A stretch of 48,259 bases of DNA from Desulfurococcales archaeon. Lineage in GTDB: Archaea > Thermoproteota > Thermoprotei_A > Sulfolobales > WANQ01. The first letter of the stretch is position 1, and every line of letters begins with the position of its first letter. The DNA is taken from the NCBI GenBank assembly GCA_027030065.1, contig JALVFK010000269.1, forward strand, positions 1-48,259, written 5' to 3'. Shown here piece after piece: positions 8,356-16,266 of the stretch. The translations under genes and the position numbers were made by a program. The notes below the pieces were generated by a model that was not told the DNA's origin, did not search any database, and was given only the letters and a program-made list of their open reading frames with translations.

Positions 8356-9363
8356 CTAATAATACCATGTATTCAAATACGTGTGCTCATAGTATAATGG
8401 CTTTAACCCTCTACCAGCACTACATATATCATATAGAATACATCTACCATTCACGCACCATGGAGTTTTAGAACACTTCTCACTACACTTTCTACAAGAA
8501 GGCTTATCTCTTAAGCAACATGTTCTCCCAAACATCCATAGAAAGTCGTCTAACAATACTATATCAACACCTATTTTCTCTGCGAGAAGCTTGTATGCTT
8601 TCCTAACAGCTACTCTTAATACAACGTCTTCCCACCACTCAACTTCTCTCTTCTCCAAAATCTTCTTCTCCAATACTCCTTCTACTTCGACTATTCCAAG
8701 TCTCAATGCTATTCTTGTGAGATGATTGTCAACTGGTATCTCTATGTTCTCCCTATCAACTGGGTTAAAGAGTCCTCTCCTATTAATGAACTTGTAGAAT
8801 AGATATGACTTCTTTTCAACGGGGTCCTCGTATGCCCTAAATACTTTTAATCTATCTATTAGTCCGCCGTGGAGTGCTTTTAAATAGTTCTTGGATTCTT
8901 CTATGATTTTCATAACCATGCCGTCATATAGTTTTAAGAGCTTACGTCCTGCATCCCTTAGAAGCATTAAACGTACTTCTAGGTCTGGAGGCTCAACGGG
9001 CTTTGGTTTACTTACCGCTAACCAGTTCCTAACTGATTCGAGTGTTAGATTAGCCATATTTTCGGGTGTAAACCATTTGGGATCCTCGTAGTACTTCTTA
9101 GCCCCTAATCTGTATAGTAGGTCAGCTCCATGGAAGAATTCCCCGTCAACTATGCCCTCATAGTTGCGGTTAGGTCTACTGAGTCTATGGTCTATTGCAA
9201 CCATGAAGAAAAAGTATCTAAGAACGCTTTCTGGTTCATCGTTTTTACTTGGATAGTATTTGGGGTCTGTGAAGTCATCTAACGGTATGTTTAGTTTACC
9301 CTTAATACGCTTAGCTATTTCATCTATTCTATCATAGTTTATCTTAACGATGGTCTCGGTCAC
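8356..9363 (-). CDS. AGOG-like HhH-GPD N-glycosylase/lyase with cysteine cluster
   Basis: A 335-residue protein. The segment EKKSYLFYKFINRRG (Lys184/185) followed by IEIPVDNHLTRIALRLGI (Asp212) and LDDFLWMFGR resembles the C-terminal half of archaeal 8-oxoguanine glycosylase AGOG (catalytic Lys and Asp, PVDYRVARLT-type, LDTLLWLAGR-type) and the related DUF2419/Qng1 N-glycosylases. Unlike AGOG it ends in a cysteine-rich tail with C283-x6-C290-x2-C293-x3-C297 plus C303, C308 and C314, recalling the Fe-S loop of Nth/MutY (C-x6-C-x2-C-x5-C). A role in base excision or nucleotide salvage is inferred; substrate unknown. GTG start at 9363 with GAGGAG seven bases upstream. Confidence 0.6.
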   Translation of the reverse strand: MTETIVKINYDRIDEIAKRIKGKLNIPLDDFTDPKYYPSKNDEPESVLRYFFFMVAIDHRLSRPNRNYEGIVDGEFFHGADLLYRLGAKKYYEDPKWFTPENMANLTLESVRNWLAVSKPKPVEPPDLEVRLMLLRDAGRKLLKLYDGMVMKIIEESKNYLKALHGGLIDRLKVFRAYEDPVEKKSYLFYKFINRRGLFNPVDRENIEIPVDNHLTRIALRLGIVEVEGVLEKKILEKREVEWWEDVVLRVAVRKAYKLLAEKIGVDIVLLDDFLWMFGRTCCLRDKPSCRKCSEKCSKTPWCVNGRCILYDICSAGRGLKPLYYEHTYLNTWYY

Positions 9364-9452
9364 GTGCTATCTCCTCTAGAAAGCCGGGTTCTTTAAGCAA
9401 AAATTGTTTATCCCTAAAACTCGTTATTTTATAATGGTGATTTACCAGGGAA

Positions 9453-10061
9453 GTGAGCGGATGGTATAGTTCTAATAAATTAAGAACGGATTTACTTGTT
9501 GTAAAAGGTTATCTTAGGAGTAACTTAGTTGAAGCTGACAAGATAGTAGTTGATGGAGCTCTTATATCAAATACTATTGAGAGTAAACAGATAGAAGTTA
9601 CTGGTATAGTTAAAGCTGATGCCGTTAATACGCATATCCTTAAAGCAAGAGGACTTATTGATGTAAAGGAGATTAACGGTATTGAGTCCTACATATATGG
9701 GCGTGTTAACTCGTACAGGATTAGCTCTAAGACCCTTGTATTAGAGATAACTGGTACAAGCCGTATAGATGAAGTTGAATCAGAAGAACTTGTCATTAAA
9801 AGCATTGTACAGTACGACACTCGTGGACGCTTATTAGCAAGAAAGGTTTACGCTATTAAAGTCTACTCTGAGTTTCTGAACGCTAATCTTCTAGTTTGCT
9901 GTAAGTGTAGTATGGGTGACTATAATAGGATATCCAGACTAGTATACGGTGAGATTATTGACGCGAGCCCTACTTCTGTTTTCAGTGAGAAACCTCTAAG
10001 CATACCCGATCTCTGCACCGTAGAAAATGTTGAAGAGCTACGCTTTGTTGTTCCCGCATGA
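9453..10061 (+). CDS. Bactofilin-like beta-helix protein
   Basis: A 202-residue protein whose residues ~15-125 consist of repeating units of about 16 residues (for example IESKQIEVTGIVKADA, VNTHILKARGLIDVKE) with alternating hydrophobic positions and recurring glycines, the layout of right-handed beta-helix bactofilins (polymer-forming cytoskeletal, DUF583-like). The C-terminal ~70 residues contain a C-C-x-C (VCCKCS) and are not repeat-like. It has no signal peptide. A TATA-like element (ATTTTATAAT, 9426-9435) lies just upstream, with GGTGA 13 bases before the GTG at 9453. Whether it polymerises is inference. Confidence 0.6.
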   Translation: MSGWYSSNKLRTDLLVVKGYLRSNLVEADKIVVDGALISNTIESKQIEVTGIVKADAVNTHILKARGLIDVKEINGIESYIYGRVNSYRISSKTLVLEITGTSRIDEVESEELVIKSIVQYDTRGRLLARKVYAIKVYSEFLNANLLVCCKCSMGDYNRISRLVYGEIIDASPTSVFSEKPLSIPDLCTVENVEELRFVVPA

Positions 10062-10235
10062 TTTCTCCGCTAATACTCTAATCGCTATAAGAGTCTCCTT
10101 GAGCTCCGTAGTCAATTGGTATAATTCTAGTTTCTTTCCTTTACTCAGCGTCCTCCCATCATATACTTCTAAGTGTACTTTGTCTAATTCCTCTACTATC
10201 CTAATGGCCTTATCAATGTATTCAACTATGTCCAC
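10038..10235 (-). CDS. Small helical hypothetical protein
   Basis: A 65-residue, largely helical protein (DIVEYIDKAIRIVEELDKV ... LYQLTTELKETLIAIRVLAEK) of unknown family. Its GTG start (10235) lies inside the end of the nucleoside phosphorylase-like gene (14-base overlap), with GAGG and AAAGGAG immediately upstream, a translationally coupled arrangement that supports a real gene. Its 3' end overlaps the convergent bactofilin-like gene by 24 bases. It could be a small subunit or adaptor of the upstream enzyme, which is speculation. Confidence 0.6.
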   Translation of the reverse strand: MDIVEYIDKAIRIVEELDKVHLEVYDGRTLSKGKKLELYQLTTELKETLIAIRVLAEKSCGNNKA

Positions 10236-11052
10236 GACTCCTTTCCTCTAATTCACGTTGATATCTATACTCTTCTCTTATACGTACGAGTATTTCGGCT
10301 ACAAGTTTGCTGGCTTCAAGTAAGCGGTCTTTAACCTTCTTTGCTTGAACGTTTCTCTCAGAAGCACGTTCAAGATCACCTGGCATTATTCCATGCGGTA
10401 TGCTACTATTAACTACTAGTATTGATAACGCCTTCAGCATCTTTAGGCTCGACATAGTATATAGTGTTGCAGTCTCCATATCCATAGCCGATACACGGGT
10501 CTTGCTCCACTTCTGTACTATTTCTTCAACATTAGATAGAATGTCTACACTTAGTACTGGTGCCGTATAATATTTTATCTCGTGATCATATATGCGCGAA
10601 TAAGTTCTCAATATATCCATCGTATACCATATCAGATCGTAGGAAGCATAAGCCGGATACTCTATCGGTGCGTAATGCCTACTCGTCCCATCAGCTCTCA
10701 CTGCTGCAGAAGCAATTATTATATCTCCAATACTAAGCTTTGGATCTAGAGCTGTAGCATAGCCTACTTTTATGAAAACTCTTCCCCCTAGTCTCGAGTA
10801 TTCTTCAACGAGAAGCGCTAGGCTAGGAGCACCTATACCCGTAGACCCTATTGTCAAATCTATAACCTTGTATTTACCAGTAACAGTAAAGTAGGGGTCT
10901 ATGCCCTCTACCCTAGATTTTACCTCAAATTCTTCAAGCTGTGAGACAAGCTCCTCAACGTATGTTCTAGAAGGTAATACTATTATATTCGATGATACAT
11001 CACTCGAACTACACTTAGTATATGGTTGAACTATATTGAGACCAGATGCCAT
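10222..11052 (-). CDS. Divergent nucleoside phosphorylase (PNP/UDP family)
   Basis: A 276-residue protein with the nucleoside phosphorylase fold signatures: GSTGIGAPSLALLVEEY, the GDIIIASAAVRADGTSRHYAPIEYPA region and AMDMETATLY (ribose/base contact). The family phosphorolyses purine nucleosides or uridine in salvage. Oddities: the phosphate-binding strand usually reading RVGT(S/A)GAL is KVGYATAL here, so Arg becomes Lys and Thr becomes Tyr, and the N-terminal phosphate loop GDPxR is not evident. Activity may therefore be altered or lost. AAGGGAT precedes the ATG at 11052. A small coupled gene follows. Confidence 0.78.
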   Translation of the reverse strand: MASGLNIVQPYTKCSSSDVSSNIIVLPSRTYVEELVSQLEEFEVKSRVEGIDPYFTVTGKYKVIDLTIGSTGIGAPSLALLVEEYSRLGGRVFIKVGYATALDPKLSIGDIIIASAAVRADGTSRHYAPIEYPAYASYDLIWYTMDILRTYSRIYDHEIKYYTAPVLSVDILSNVEEIVQKWSKTRVSAMDMETATLYTMSSLKMLKALSILVVNSSIPHGIMPGDLERASERNVQAKKVKDRLLEASKLVAEILVRIREEYRYQRELEERSRGHS

Positions 11053-11154
11053 CTACGTGATCCCTTACACTATGCAACCTAGTTCTACTGATAAAGGGAG
11101 GGGGGTAAATTTAAAAGGGTTAGGGTGCTCAAAGCCAATGAGGGGGAGGGGGAT

Positions 11155-11553
11155 ATGGTGGAAGTTATCAGTAATGCAATAGTGAAGCCTATCGAAAGAG
11201 TGGTAGGGCAACACGTCTACGGCAACCTCTACGAATGTGATCCGAGCATCTTATCGAACGAAGAGCACTTGAAGAAAATTGTCGTAGAGGCAGCAGAAAT
11301 AGGGAACATGCAGCTACTTGAAGTAAAGACATGGAAAATAGGGTTAGGGGTAAGTGTTGTAGCAATAATATTGGAGAGCCACATAACAATCCACACGTGG
11401 CCCGAGTTCCGTTTCGCTACAGTAGACGTGTACTCTTGTGGAAGCCATACTGACCCGGAGAAAGCATTCAACTATATAGCAAAAGCCTTGAAGGCTAGGA
11501 GAGTAGTGAGAGGCTACGCTGACCGCTCATTAGAGGAGGATCACCGGGAATAG
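11155..11553 (+). CDS. Pyruvoyl-dependent decarboxylase proenzyme (SpeH fold; arginine or AdoMet decarboxylase)
   Basis: A 132-residue SpeH-family proenzyme. It shows the self-cleavage signature [12 protein letters not shown] (Ser75, which becomes the pyruvoyl group), with His80 and Cys95 at the +5 and +20 positions conserved for processing and catalysis. Crenarchaea have two paralogues: true AdoMet decarboxylase and an arginine decarboxylase that evolved from it. The [14 protein letters not shown] start and ADRS end look more like the arginine decarboxylase branch, but I cannot decide from sequence alone. Either way it serves polyamine synthesis. The ATG at 11155 is chosen over an upstream GTG (11125) because GGAGGGGGAT lies directly before it; a TTTAAAA element is at ~11110-11116. 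Confidence 0.88.
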   Translation: MVEVISNAIVKPIERVVGQHVYGNLYECDPSILSNEEHLKKIVVEAAEIGNMQLLEVKTWKIGLGVSVVAIILESHITIHTWPEFRFATVDVYSCGSHTDPEKAFNYIAKALKARRVVRGYADRSLEEDHRE

Positions 11554-11621
11554 TGATCGCTCCCCCGGGGATCGGTCAGCCCGGGGGAGCTGGAGTGGTG
11601 CTGACCGAGACCTTCTGATCG
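11518..11621 (+). ncRNA. G+C-rich structured RNA / predicted H-type pseudoknot after the SpeH gene
   Basis: By inspection, 11539-11544 pairs with 11553-11558 (GATCAC/GTGATC, 8-base loop). It is followed with no gap by an 11-bp perfect stem, 11559-11569 with 11580-11590 (GCTCCCCCGGG / CCCGGGGGAGC). The loop of that stem holds CGGTCAG (11573-11579), which is complementary to CTGACCG at 11601-11607, giving stem1-loop-stem2 in H-type pseudoknot order with loops of 3, 0 and 10 bases. GCTGACCG also occurs at 11518-11525 inside the end of the coding region, so CGGTCAG has two possible partners. About two thirds of 11539-11621 is G+C, in an A+T-rich genome. It may be a 3'-UTR element, a terminator or a leader of the next gene. 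Confidence 0.55.
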
Positions 11622-11652
11622 TAAAGGTATTTTACATTATAGATGTTGTGTT

Positions 11653-12786
11653 ATGCGGAGAAGAGTCCTCATTATTGGGGGCGGTGTAAGCGGTCTATTT
11701 CTCGGTAGCTTAATAGGTGATGGTGTTAGAATAATAGAGGAGCATTCTGTTATTGGGTTTCCCGAGCATTGCACTGGAATTATAAGTACTAATACTCTTT
11801 ATAGAATGCGTTTGCCTAGGAGACTTGTGGAGGACTCATATCGTAGATTCATACTATACTTCTATGGAGGTTATCGTATAGTTATTAGCGGTTCACCCCT
11901 AGCAGTAAAGGTTGATAGGCCTGGTGTTGAAAAAGAATTATACTATAGGGCTCTAGATGAGGGTGCTGAAATAGTATTAGGTGAACGTGTAGAAGATATT
12001 GCAAGTGATGGCAGAATATCATTGAATGGAGGTCTTGTTAAAGGGGAATTAGTAGTATTGGCTGAAGGCTACAAACAATATTTTTCGAGAAAACTCGGCT
12101 TGGTTAGAAAGAGTAGAAGAATACCAGCTATTCAGGCTAGAATTAGGGGACAAGTCAATATACGTGACGTCGAAGTATACTTCTCTAGTCTTACTCCAAA
12201 ATACTTCTCATGGCTTGTCCCAATAGGTGATAGAGAAGCCGTCATAGGATTGGCTGCAGAAGAGAAGGGATTGTTGACTAGGCTTCAACTACTGTTAAAG
12301 GTATTAGAGAAAACGGGAAGGATAAGCAGTTATAAGATAACGAAGATTTATGGTGGACTGGTTCTAAGGGGGCCTTTAGGCGAGCTTACCAGGGATAGAG
12401 TTGTCGCGATAGGCGATAGTATTGGCATGGTTAAACCATTGACTGGTGGTGGCTTATACCCTATATCTATTGCAGGCCTCATACTCTCTAAGCTTATCAA
12501 GAGCTATCTTAACGGTTCAATGAGTTTACTCGAGCTAAGAGAAGAGTATAGTAGTAGAGTAGAGAAAATGTTAAAGAATCTTAGAGTAACGTATAATCTA
12601 CTTAATATCATAGACTTTAGAGTAGAGGATTACTTAAGGGTAATTGCAAAAGGCTTGAATAGAATAGGCTTGGAAACAGTCATAGATGAAGTAGAATACG
12701 ACGACCATTTAAAGAACTTGCTCACTGCCTTGAAGCCTAAGAATATTGTCAGGCTTACTGGTTCTATGATAACTGGGTTTATATGA
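11653..12786 (+). CDS. Geranylgeranyl reductase-family flavoprotein
   Basis: A 377-residue FAD-dependent oxidoreductase. The N-terminal Rossmann motif is VLIIGGGVSGLFLGSLI; CTGIIS follows the isoalloxazine contact region; GDSIGMVKPLTGGGLYPI near residues 255-272 is the second FAD motif typical of geranylgeranyl reductases. These enzymes saturate the isoprenoid chains of archaeal ether lipids (or quinones). It starts at ATG 11653, about 30 bases beyond the structured region after the decarboxylase gene, so that structure could act on its expression. The next gene (eL13) converges on it with an 11-base gap. Confidence 0.85.
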   Translation: MRRRVLIIGGGVSGLFLGSLIGDGVRIIEEHSVIGFPEHCTGIISTNTLYRMRLPRRLVEDSYRRFILYFYGGYRIVISGSPLAVKVDRPGVEKELYYRALDEGAEIVLGERVEDIASDGRISLNGGLVKGELVVLAEGYKQYFSRKLGLVRKSRRIPAIQARIRGQVNIRDVEVYFSSLTPKYFSWLVPIGDREAVIGLAAEEKGLLTRLQLLLKVLEKTGRISSYKITKIYGGLVLRGPLGELTRDRVVAIGDSIGMVKPLTGGGLYPISIAGLILSKLIKSYLNGSMSLLELREEYSSRVEKMLKNLRVTYNLLNIIDFRVEDYLRVIAKGLNRIGLETVIDEVEYDDHLKNLLTALKPKNIVRLTGSMITGFI

Positions 12787-12797
12787 GAAGGTCTTGA

Positions 12798-13046
12798 TTA
12801 CTCCTTTAGCTTATTGATCTTCTTTAAAAACTCTCTCAATATCTTAATATTCCATTCATGCTTTGACCTACGCCTCTTGTCTACGTAGAGACCTAGCCTC
12901 ATAGCTTCCTTCGGCGTTAAACCTACTTCTTTTAGCTCTAGTATACTGAAGCCTCTTCCAACGCGGAGTCCTTTATCTATCATTCCGTCTTTTATTAATC
13001 TGGGCTTCTTTACGTAAGCTGCAGGAGGATATACTTCCTCAGCCAT
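12798..13046 (-). CDS. rpl13e: Ribosomal protein eL13 (L13e)
   Basis: An 82-residue basic protein with the eL13 core: RVGRGFSILELKEVGLTPKEA, then the GLYVDKRRRSKHEWN motif (VDxRRR-x3-xN). Crenarchaeal versions are short like this and correspond to the N-terminal half of the eukaryotic protein. It binds 23S rRNA in the large subunit. AGGGGTGT precedes the ATG, and a TTAAAAA TATA-like element lies at about 13058-13064. It is monocistronic, between the convergent geranylgeranyl reductase and the divergent DUF211 gene. Confidence 0.92.
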   Translation of the reverse strand: MAEEVYPPAAYVKKPRLIKDGMIDKGLRVGRGFSILELKEVGLTPKEAMRLGLYVDKRRRSKHEWNIKILREFLKKINKLKE

Positions 13047-13189
13047 TTTACTACACCCCTTTTTAAGCTGAAGGAGTATGAGGTCGTGGAAGCTTATTAG
13101 CTTGACTCTGGTTTCCGCTTAGTATCGGAGCTAAATATATAGTTTACCTAGTGCTAGTATATGCTACGAACGAGGTGTTATATAGGTAT

Positions 13190-13483
13190 ATGAGGATTAA
13201 ACGATTAGTATTAGATGTATTAAAACCATTAAAAGAACCAAGCCTAGTAGACCTCGCAATAGAGATCTCTAGAATTAGAGGCGTTGAGGGAGTAAACGTC
13301 ACCGTTATGGAGGTCGACGTAGAGACTATGACCCTAACTGTTACAATAGAAGGCGATGACATAAACTTCGAAGACGTTAAGAGAGTCATAGAGGACTCCG
13401 GCGCAGTAATACACAGTATCGACCAAGTTGTTGCGGGAGAACGCTTCGTAGAAATACCCCCATCACGTAGAGGTATGGCGTGA
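13190..13483 (+). CDS. DUF211 family protein
   Basis: A 97-residue protein matching archaeal DUF211: [13 protein letters not shown] at the N-terminus, [18 protein letters not shown] in the middle and the hallmark [14 protein letters not shown] at the end. Structures of this family show small ferredoxin-like folds; the function is unknown, with metal or nucleotide binding suggested. The ATG at 13190 is preferred over an upstream start at 13151, since the family begins with this motif and GAGGTG is ~12 bases upstream. The stop overlaps the GTG of the tRNA thiolase gene, so they are co-transcribed. Confidence 0.88.
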   Translation: MRIKRLVLDVLKPLKEPSLVDLAIEISRIRGVEGVNVTVMEVDVETMTLTVTIEGDDINFEDVKRVIEDSGAVIHSIDQVVAGERFVEIPPSRRGMA

Positions 13484-14442
13484 GCAAAGGTATGGCTGGA
13501 CGCGTATGCGATAAATGTAAGACGAGGCCCGCAATAGTATATCAGAAGCATAGTGGGAGATTCCTTTGTAAGGAATGCTTCATAGAGGATATTATTGAGA
13601 GGATCCGTAGAGAAGTAGAAAAGTGGAGAATGATAGAACCCGGCGACACCATACTCTTAGCTGTTTCTGGAGGCAAAGACAGCTTCGTATTACTAGACGT
13701 TATGCCGCAAATACATGACCCATCAAAGCTAATAGCATTATCAATAGTTGAAGGCATAGAGGGCTATAATAGAGCAGAAGACATAGAGAAAATGAAGAAA
13801 TATGCCATGGAACGTGGTGTAGACTTCATAAAAACGAGTTTCAAAGAATTCATTGGAGCTAGCCTAGACGAACTCGTAAAGAGAGCATGGGATCGCGGCC
13901 TCAATGTTTCACCGTGCACTTTTTGTGGTACTCTTAGGAGAAGGATCATGAACTACTATGCAAGAAATCTAGGAGTAGACAAAGTCGCTACTGCCCATAA
14001 CTTAGACGACGAGGTACAGACATTATTACTGAATATTTTGAGAGGAGATCGAATGAGGCTTATCCAGTCTCATCCACGAGCACCAATTCTAAGTACTCGT
14101 ATAGTACGTAAAATAAAGCCGTTGAGAAAGATCTATGAGTGGGAGGCGACAATGTATGCGTTCTTAAAAGGCTTTAAGTTCCAGGAAACAGAGTGCAGAT
14201 ATATCTATTTAAGGCCAACACTGAGGGCAAAGGTTAGAGACCACTTATACGCGTTGGAAGAAGAGTCTCCAGGAAGCCTTCTAAGAATACTTGAAAGTAT
14301 GGATGAAATCTTATGGAAGCTTATTGGAACCCATAGAAAACTACCAAGCCTACCAGTATGTAAGAAATGTGGTGAACCAACAAGCTACGGTCGCGAACTA
14401 TGCAAGGTTTGTGAGTTGTTAGAGAAAATAGGGATCTATTAG
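13480..14442 (+). CDS. tRNA 2-thiolation ATPase (TtuA/Ncs6 family)
   Basis: A 320-residue PP-loop ATPase. An N-terminal zinc ribbon (CDKCKTRP ... FLCKECF), the PP-loop AVSGGKDS at about residues 61-68, the cysteine motif CTFCG (about 147-151), the THNLDDE-like motif [12 protein letters not shown], and a C-terminal zinc ribbon (CKKCG ... CKVC) define the TtuA/Ncs6/CTU1 group. These enzymes thiolate U34 or U54 of tRNA using a ubiquitin-like sulfur carrier and, in TtuA, a [4Fe-4S] cluster held by three cysteines. U54 thiolation raises tRNA thermostability. The GTG start overlaps the DUF211 stop; ATG at 13492 is an alternative. Confidence 0.88.
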   Translation: MSKGMAGRVCDKCKTRPAIVYQKHSGRFLCKECFIEDIIERIRREVEKWRMIEPGDTILLAVSGGKDSFVLLDVMPQIHDPSKLIALSIVEGIEGYNRAEDIEKMKKYAMERGVDFIKTSFKEFIGASLDELVKRAWDRGLNVSPCTFCGTLRRRIMNYYARNLGVDKVATAHNLDDEVQTLLLNILRGDRMRLIQSHPRAPILSTRIVRKIKPLRKIYEWEATMYAFLKGFKFQETECRYIYLRPTLRAKVRDHLYALEEESPGSLLRILESMDEILWKLIGTHRKLPSLPVCKKCGEPTSYGRELCKVCELLEKIGIY

Positions 14443-14458
14443 AATAAATTCTAACATA

Positions 14459-14824
14459 CTAGCATATCTTTGTGCCAGACGGTACATCTCCATCAACTGT
14501 TAGTAAAACGGGTTTCTCGACTTTACCGGATTTTATATCCTCCTTACATCCAGCTGCTAGAAGCATTCCTTGACTGAGAACTCCACGTATCCTCTTCGGC
14601 TCAAGGTTTGCTACAACAATTATCTTTTTACCTATAAAGTCCTCGGGCTTATACCATTCGCCTAAACCAGCAACAAGTTGTCTTGTTCCAAGTTCTCCTA
14701 GATCAACTATCAATTTTATTAAACGTGTACCCGGTATGGGTTCTGCTTCCTTTACAACTCCTACACGTAGGTCTAATTTAGCGAAATCGTTTATTGATAT
14801 GGTTTGCCCAGACACATACATCAC
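14459..14824 (-). CDS. tRNA-binding OB-fold protein (MetRS beta/CsaA type)
   Basis: A 121-residue stand-alone EMAPII-like OB-fold. Key segments are FAKLDLRVGVVKEAEPIPG, LIVDLGELGTRQLVAGLGEWY, GKKIIVVANLEPKRIRGVLSQGMLLAA. This domain is the C-terminal dimerisation/tRNA-binding module of methionyl-tRNA synthetase; in many archaea it is a separate gene (MetS-beta). Its partner MetRS is not in the window. It converges on the tRNA thiolase gene with a 16-base gap. Confidence 0.88.
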   Translation of the reverse strand: MMYVSGQTISINDFAKLDLRVGVVKEAEPIPGTRLIKLIVDLGELGTRQLVAGLGEWYKPEDFIGKKIIVVANLEPKRIRGVLSQGMLLAAGCKEDIKSGKVEKPVLLTVDGDVPSGTKIC

Positions 14825-15084
14825 CTACAGCTTTACAATTCCCTAGCTTTCCACTAGAGGTAAAAACTATTATGGAAAGATCGAGTAGGGTCTGCTGGGT
14901 AAGTTTTCTTCATTTCCTAGACTCTGGCCGGGAGTAAGTCTTCATCCCCGATACTGTACACGGTTTCCTTGAAATATATCTGTCTTTAGAGACCCTAATA
15001 ACTCTCTTAACAGTGGTTTTATTAAACTATGTAGGCAAGAATAGTATTGTATAGTAGGCTTGGGAGAGGGGTATCTGTACAACT

Positions 15085-16266
15085 ATGAGGATTAAGGGTT
15101 ACGCGGAACTACCACTACATGATGGGCATGTCCCACGGTGGCTTGCAGAACTTATGAAAAAGCTAGCCCGAGGTATTGTTGAAGTAATAGTATTAGAGTA
15201 TGGTCCAGCTGAACTCGTTAGAAGACTTAGTAGTCCTCTATGGTTTCAAGCATTCAATAATATTATTGGAATGGACTGGGACAGTAGTGGTTCGACAACT
15301 GTTACAGTAGGCATACTTAGACAAGTCTTGGAGAAGGAAGAGCTTGGAGTTCTCATAGTAGGTGGTAAGGGCAAGATGATGCTCCGAGTCCCCGATGAAC
15401 TTCCAAGAGCTTTAGATAGGCTTGGGCTCAGCGATAAACGTGTTGGAGAACTTGTAACTGCTAGTAGGATTTCAGCAAAAGTGGATTCTAGTCTACTCCA
15501 GGACGGATATCAGCTCTATCATCATGCAATAATAGTTTCAGAAGATGGATTATGGGGTGTGATTCAGCAGGGAATGAATATTGAGGAGAGACTAGCGAGA
15601 CGTTATCATTGGCTCTCAAGTAAGGTGGAAGACTATGTAGTTGAACCCCACTATGGTATTGCTAGCAACTATAAGGGGAACGCGTTAAATCTTGTTGCAA
15701 GAGAAGCCGAGGGCGCTAGGAAGACAATACTGGATCTTGCCAGAGAGAAGCCAGAGAAAACTAGTAGACTAGTAGCTGAGGCTTCTAGAATTATTCGTGG
15801 TGATCAGAGCATACTTAAATGGCTCACCGTGAACAAGCCTTCTTCTGGTGTAGTAGGATATGATGATCGTTTAAGGATACTATACTATCGTCCAGTAAAG
15901 CTTACAAAGAGGTTATTGAAAACCCTTAACACGTTATATGAGAGCCAACCAAGAAATTTCAAAGAACTACTACTTATCCGTGGAGTAGGTCCGGAAACTA
16001 TTCGAGCACTAGCACTCGTGTCAGACCTCATATACAAGGAACCCCCATCGTGGAGTGACCCGGTAACAGACCCACTAGATCCCTTCCGATACGCCTATGC
16101 TTTTGGCGGAAAGGATGGTATACCGTATCCAGTAAAACGTGAAGTCATGATTGAGGCTATAGAGTTTCTAAGAGAAGCAATAGAGAAGGCTAGAATAGGT
16201 GATAGAGAAAAACTCCAAGCACTGAAGAGGTTGAGAAGACTTCTAGGAGAACAAGATCGTTTATGA
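15085..16266 (+). CDS. DUF763 protein
   Basis: A 393-residue member of DUF763, widespread in archaea and thermophilic bacteria and still uncharacterised. Identifying segments are GYAELPLHDGHVPRWL at the N-terminus, DWDSSGSTTVT, YQLYHHAIIVSEDGLWGVIQQGMN, and a conserved histidine-rich HYGIAS region. Residues ~309-325 (ELLLIRGVGPETIRALAL) look like a helix-hairpin-helix DNA-binding element. The ATG at 15085 has GAGAGGGGT about 12 bases upstream. The 260-base gap before it shows no recognised feature. Its last six bases overlap the convergent radical SAM gene. Confidence 0.88.
   Translation: MRIKGYAELPLHDGHVPRWLAELMKKLARGIVEVIVLEYGPAELVRRLSSPLWFQAFNNIIGMDWDSSGSTTVTVGILRQVLEKEELGVLIVGGKGKMMLRVPDELPRALDRLGLSDKRVGELVTASRISAKVDSSLLQDGYQLYHHAIIVSEDGLWGVIQQGMNIEERLARRYHWLSSKVEDYVVEPHYGIASNYKGNALNLVAREAEGARKTILDLAREKPEKTSRLVAEASRIIRGDQSILKWLTVNKPSSGVVGYDDRLRILYYRPVKLTKRLLKTLNTLYESQPRNFKELLLIRGVGPETIRALALVSDLIYKEPPSWSDPVTDPLDPFRYAYAFGGKDGIPYPVKREVMIEAIEFLREAIEKARIGDREKLQALKRLRRLLGEQDRL

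Noticed and set aside
11125-11154. Longer N-terminus of the SpeH-family gene from GTG 11125
   Set aside because: The strong purine-rich ribosome-binding site directly before ATG 11155 lies inside this extension, and the family does not need it.
14825-15084. Possible small RNA in the gap before the DUF763 gene
   Set aside because: I looked for C/D boxes and stable stems on both strands and saw only a GGATGA-like box without partner D boxes, and no G+C island.
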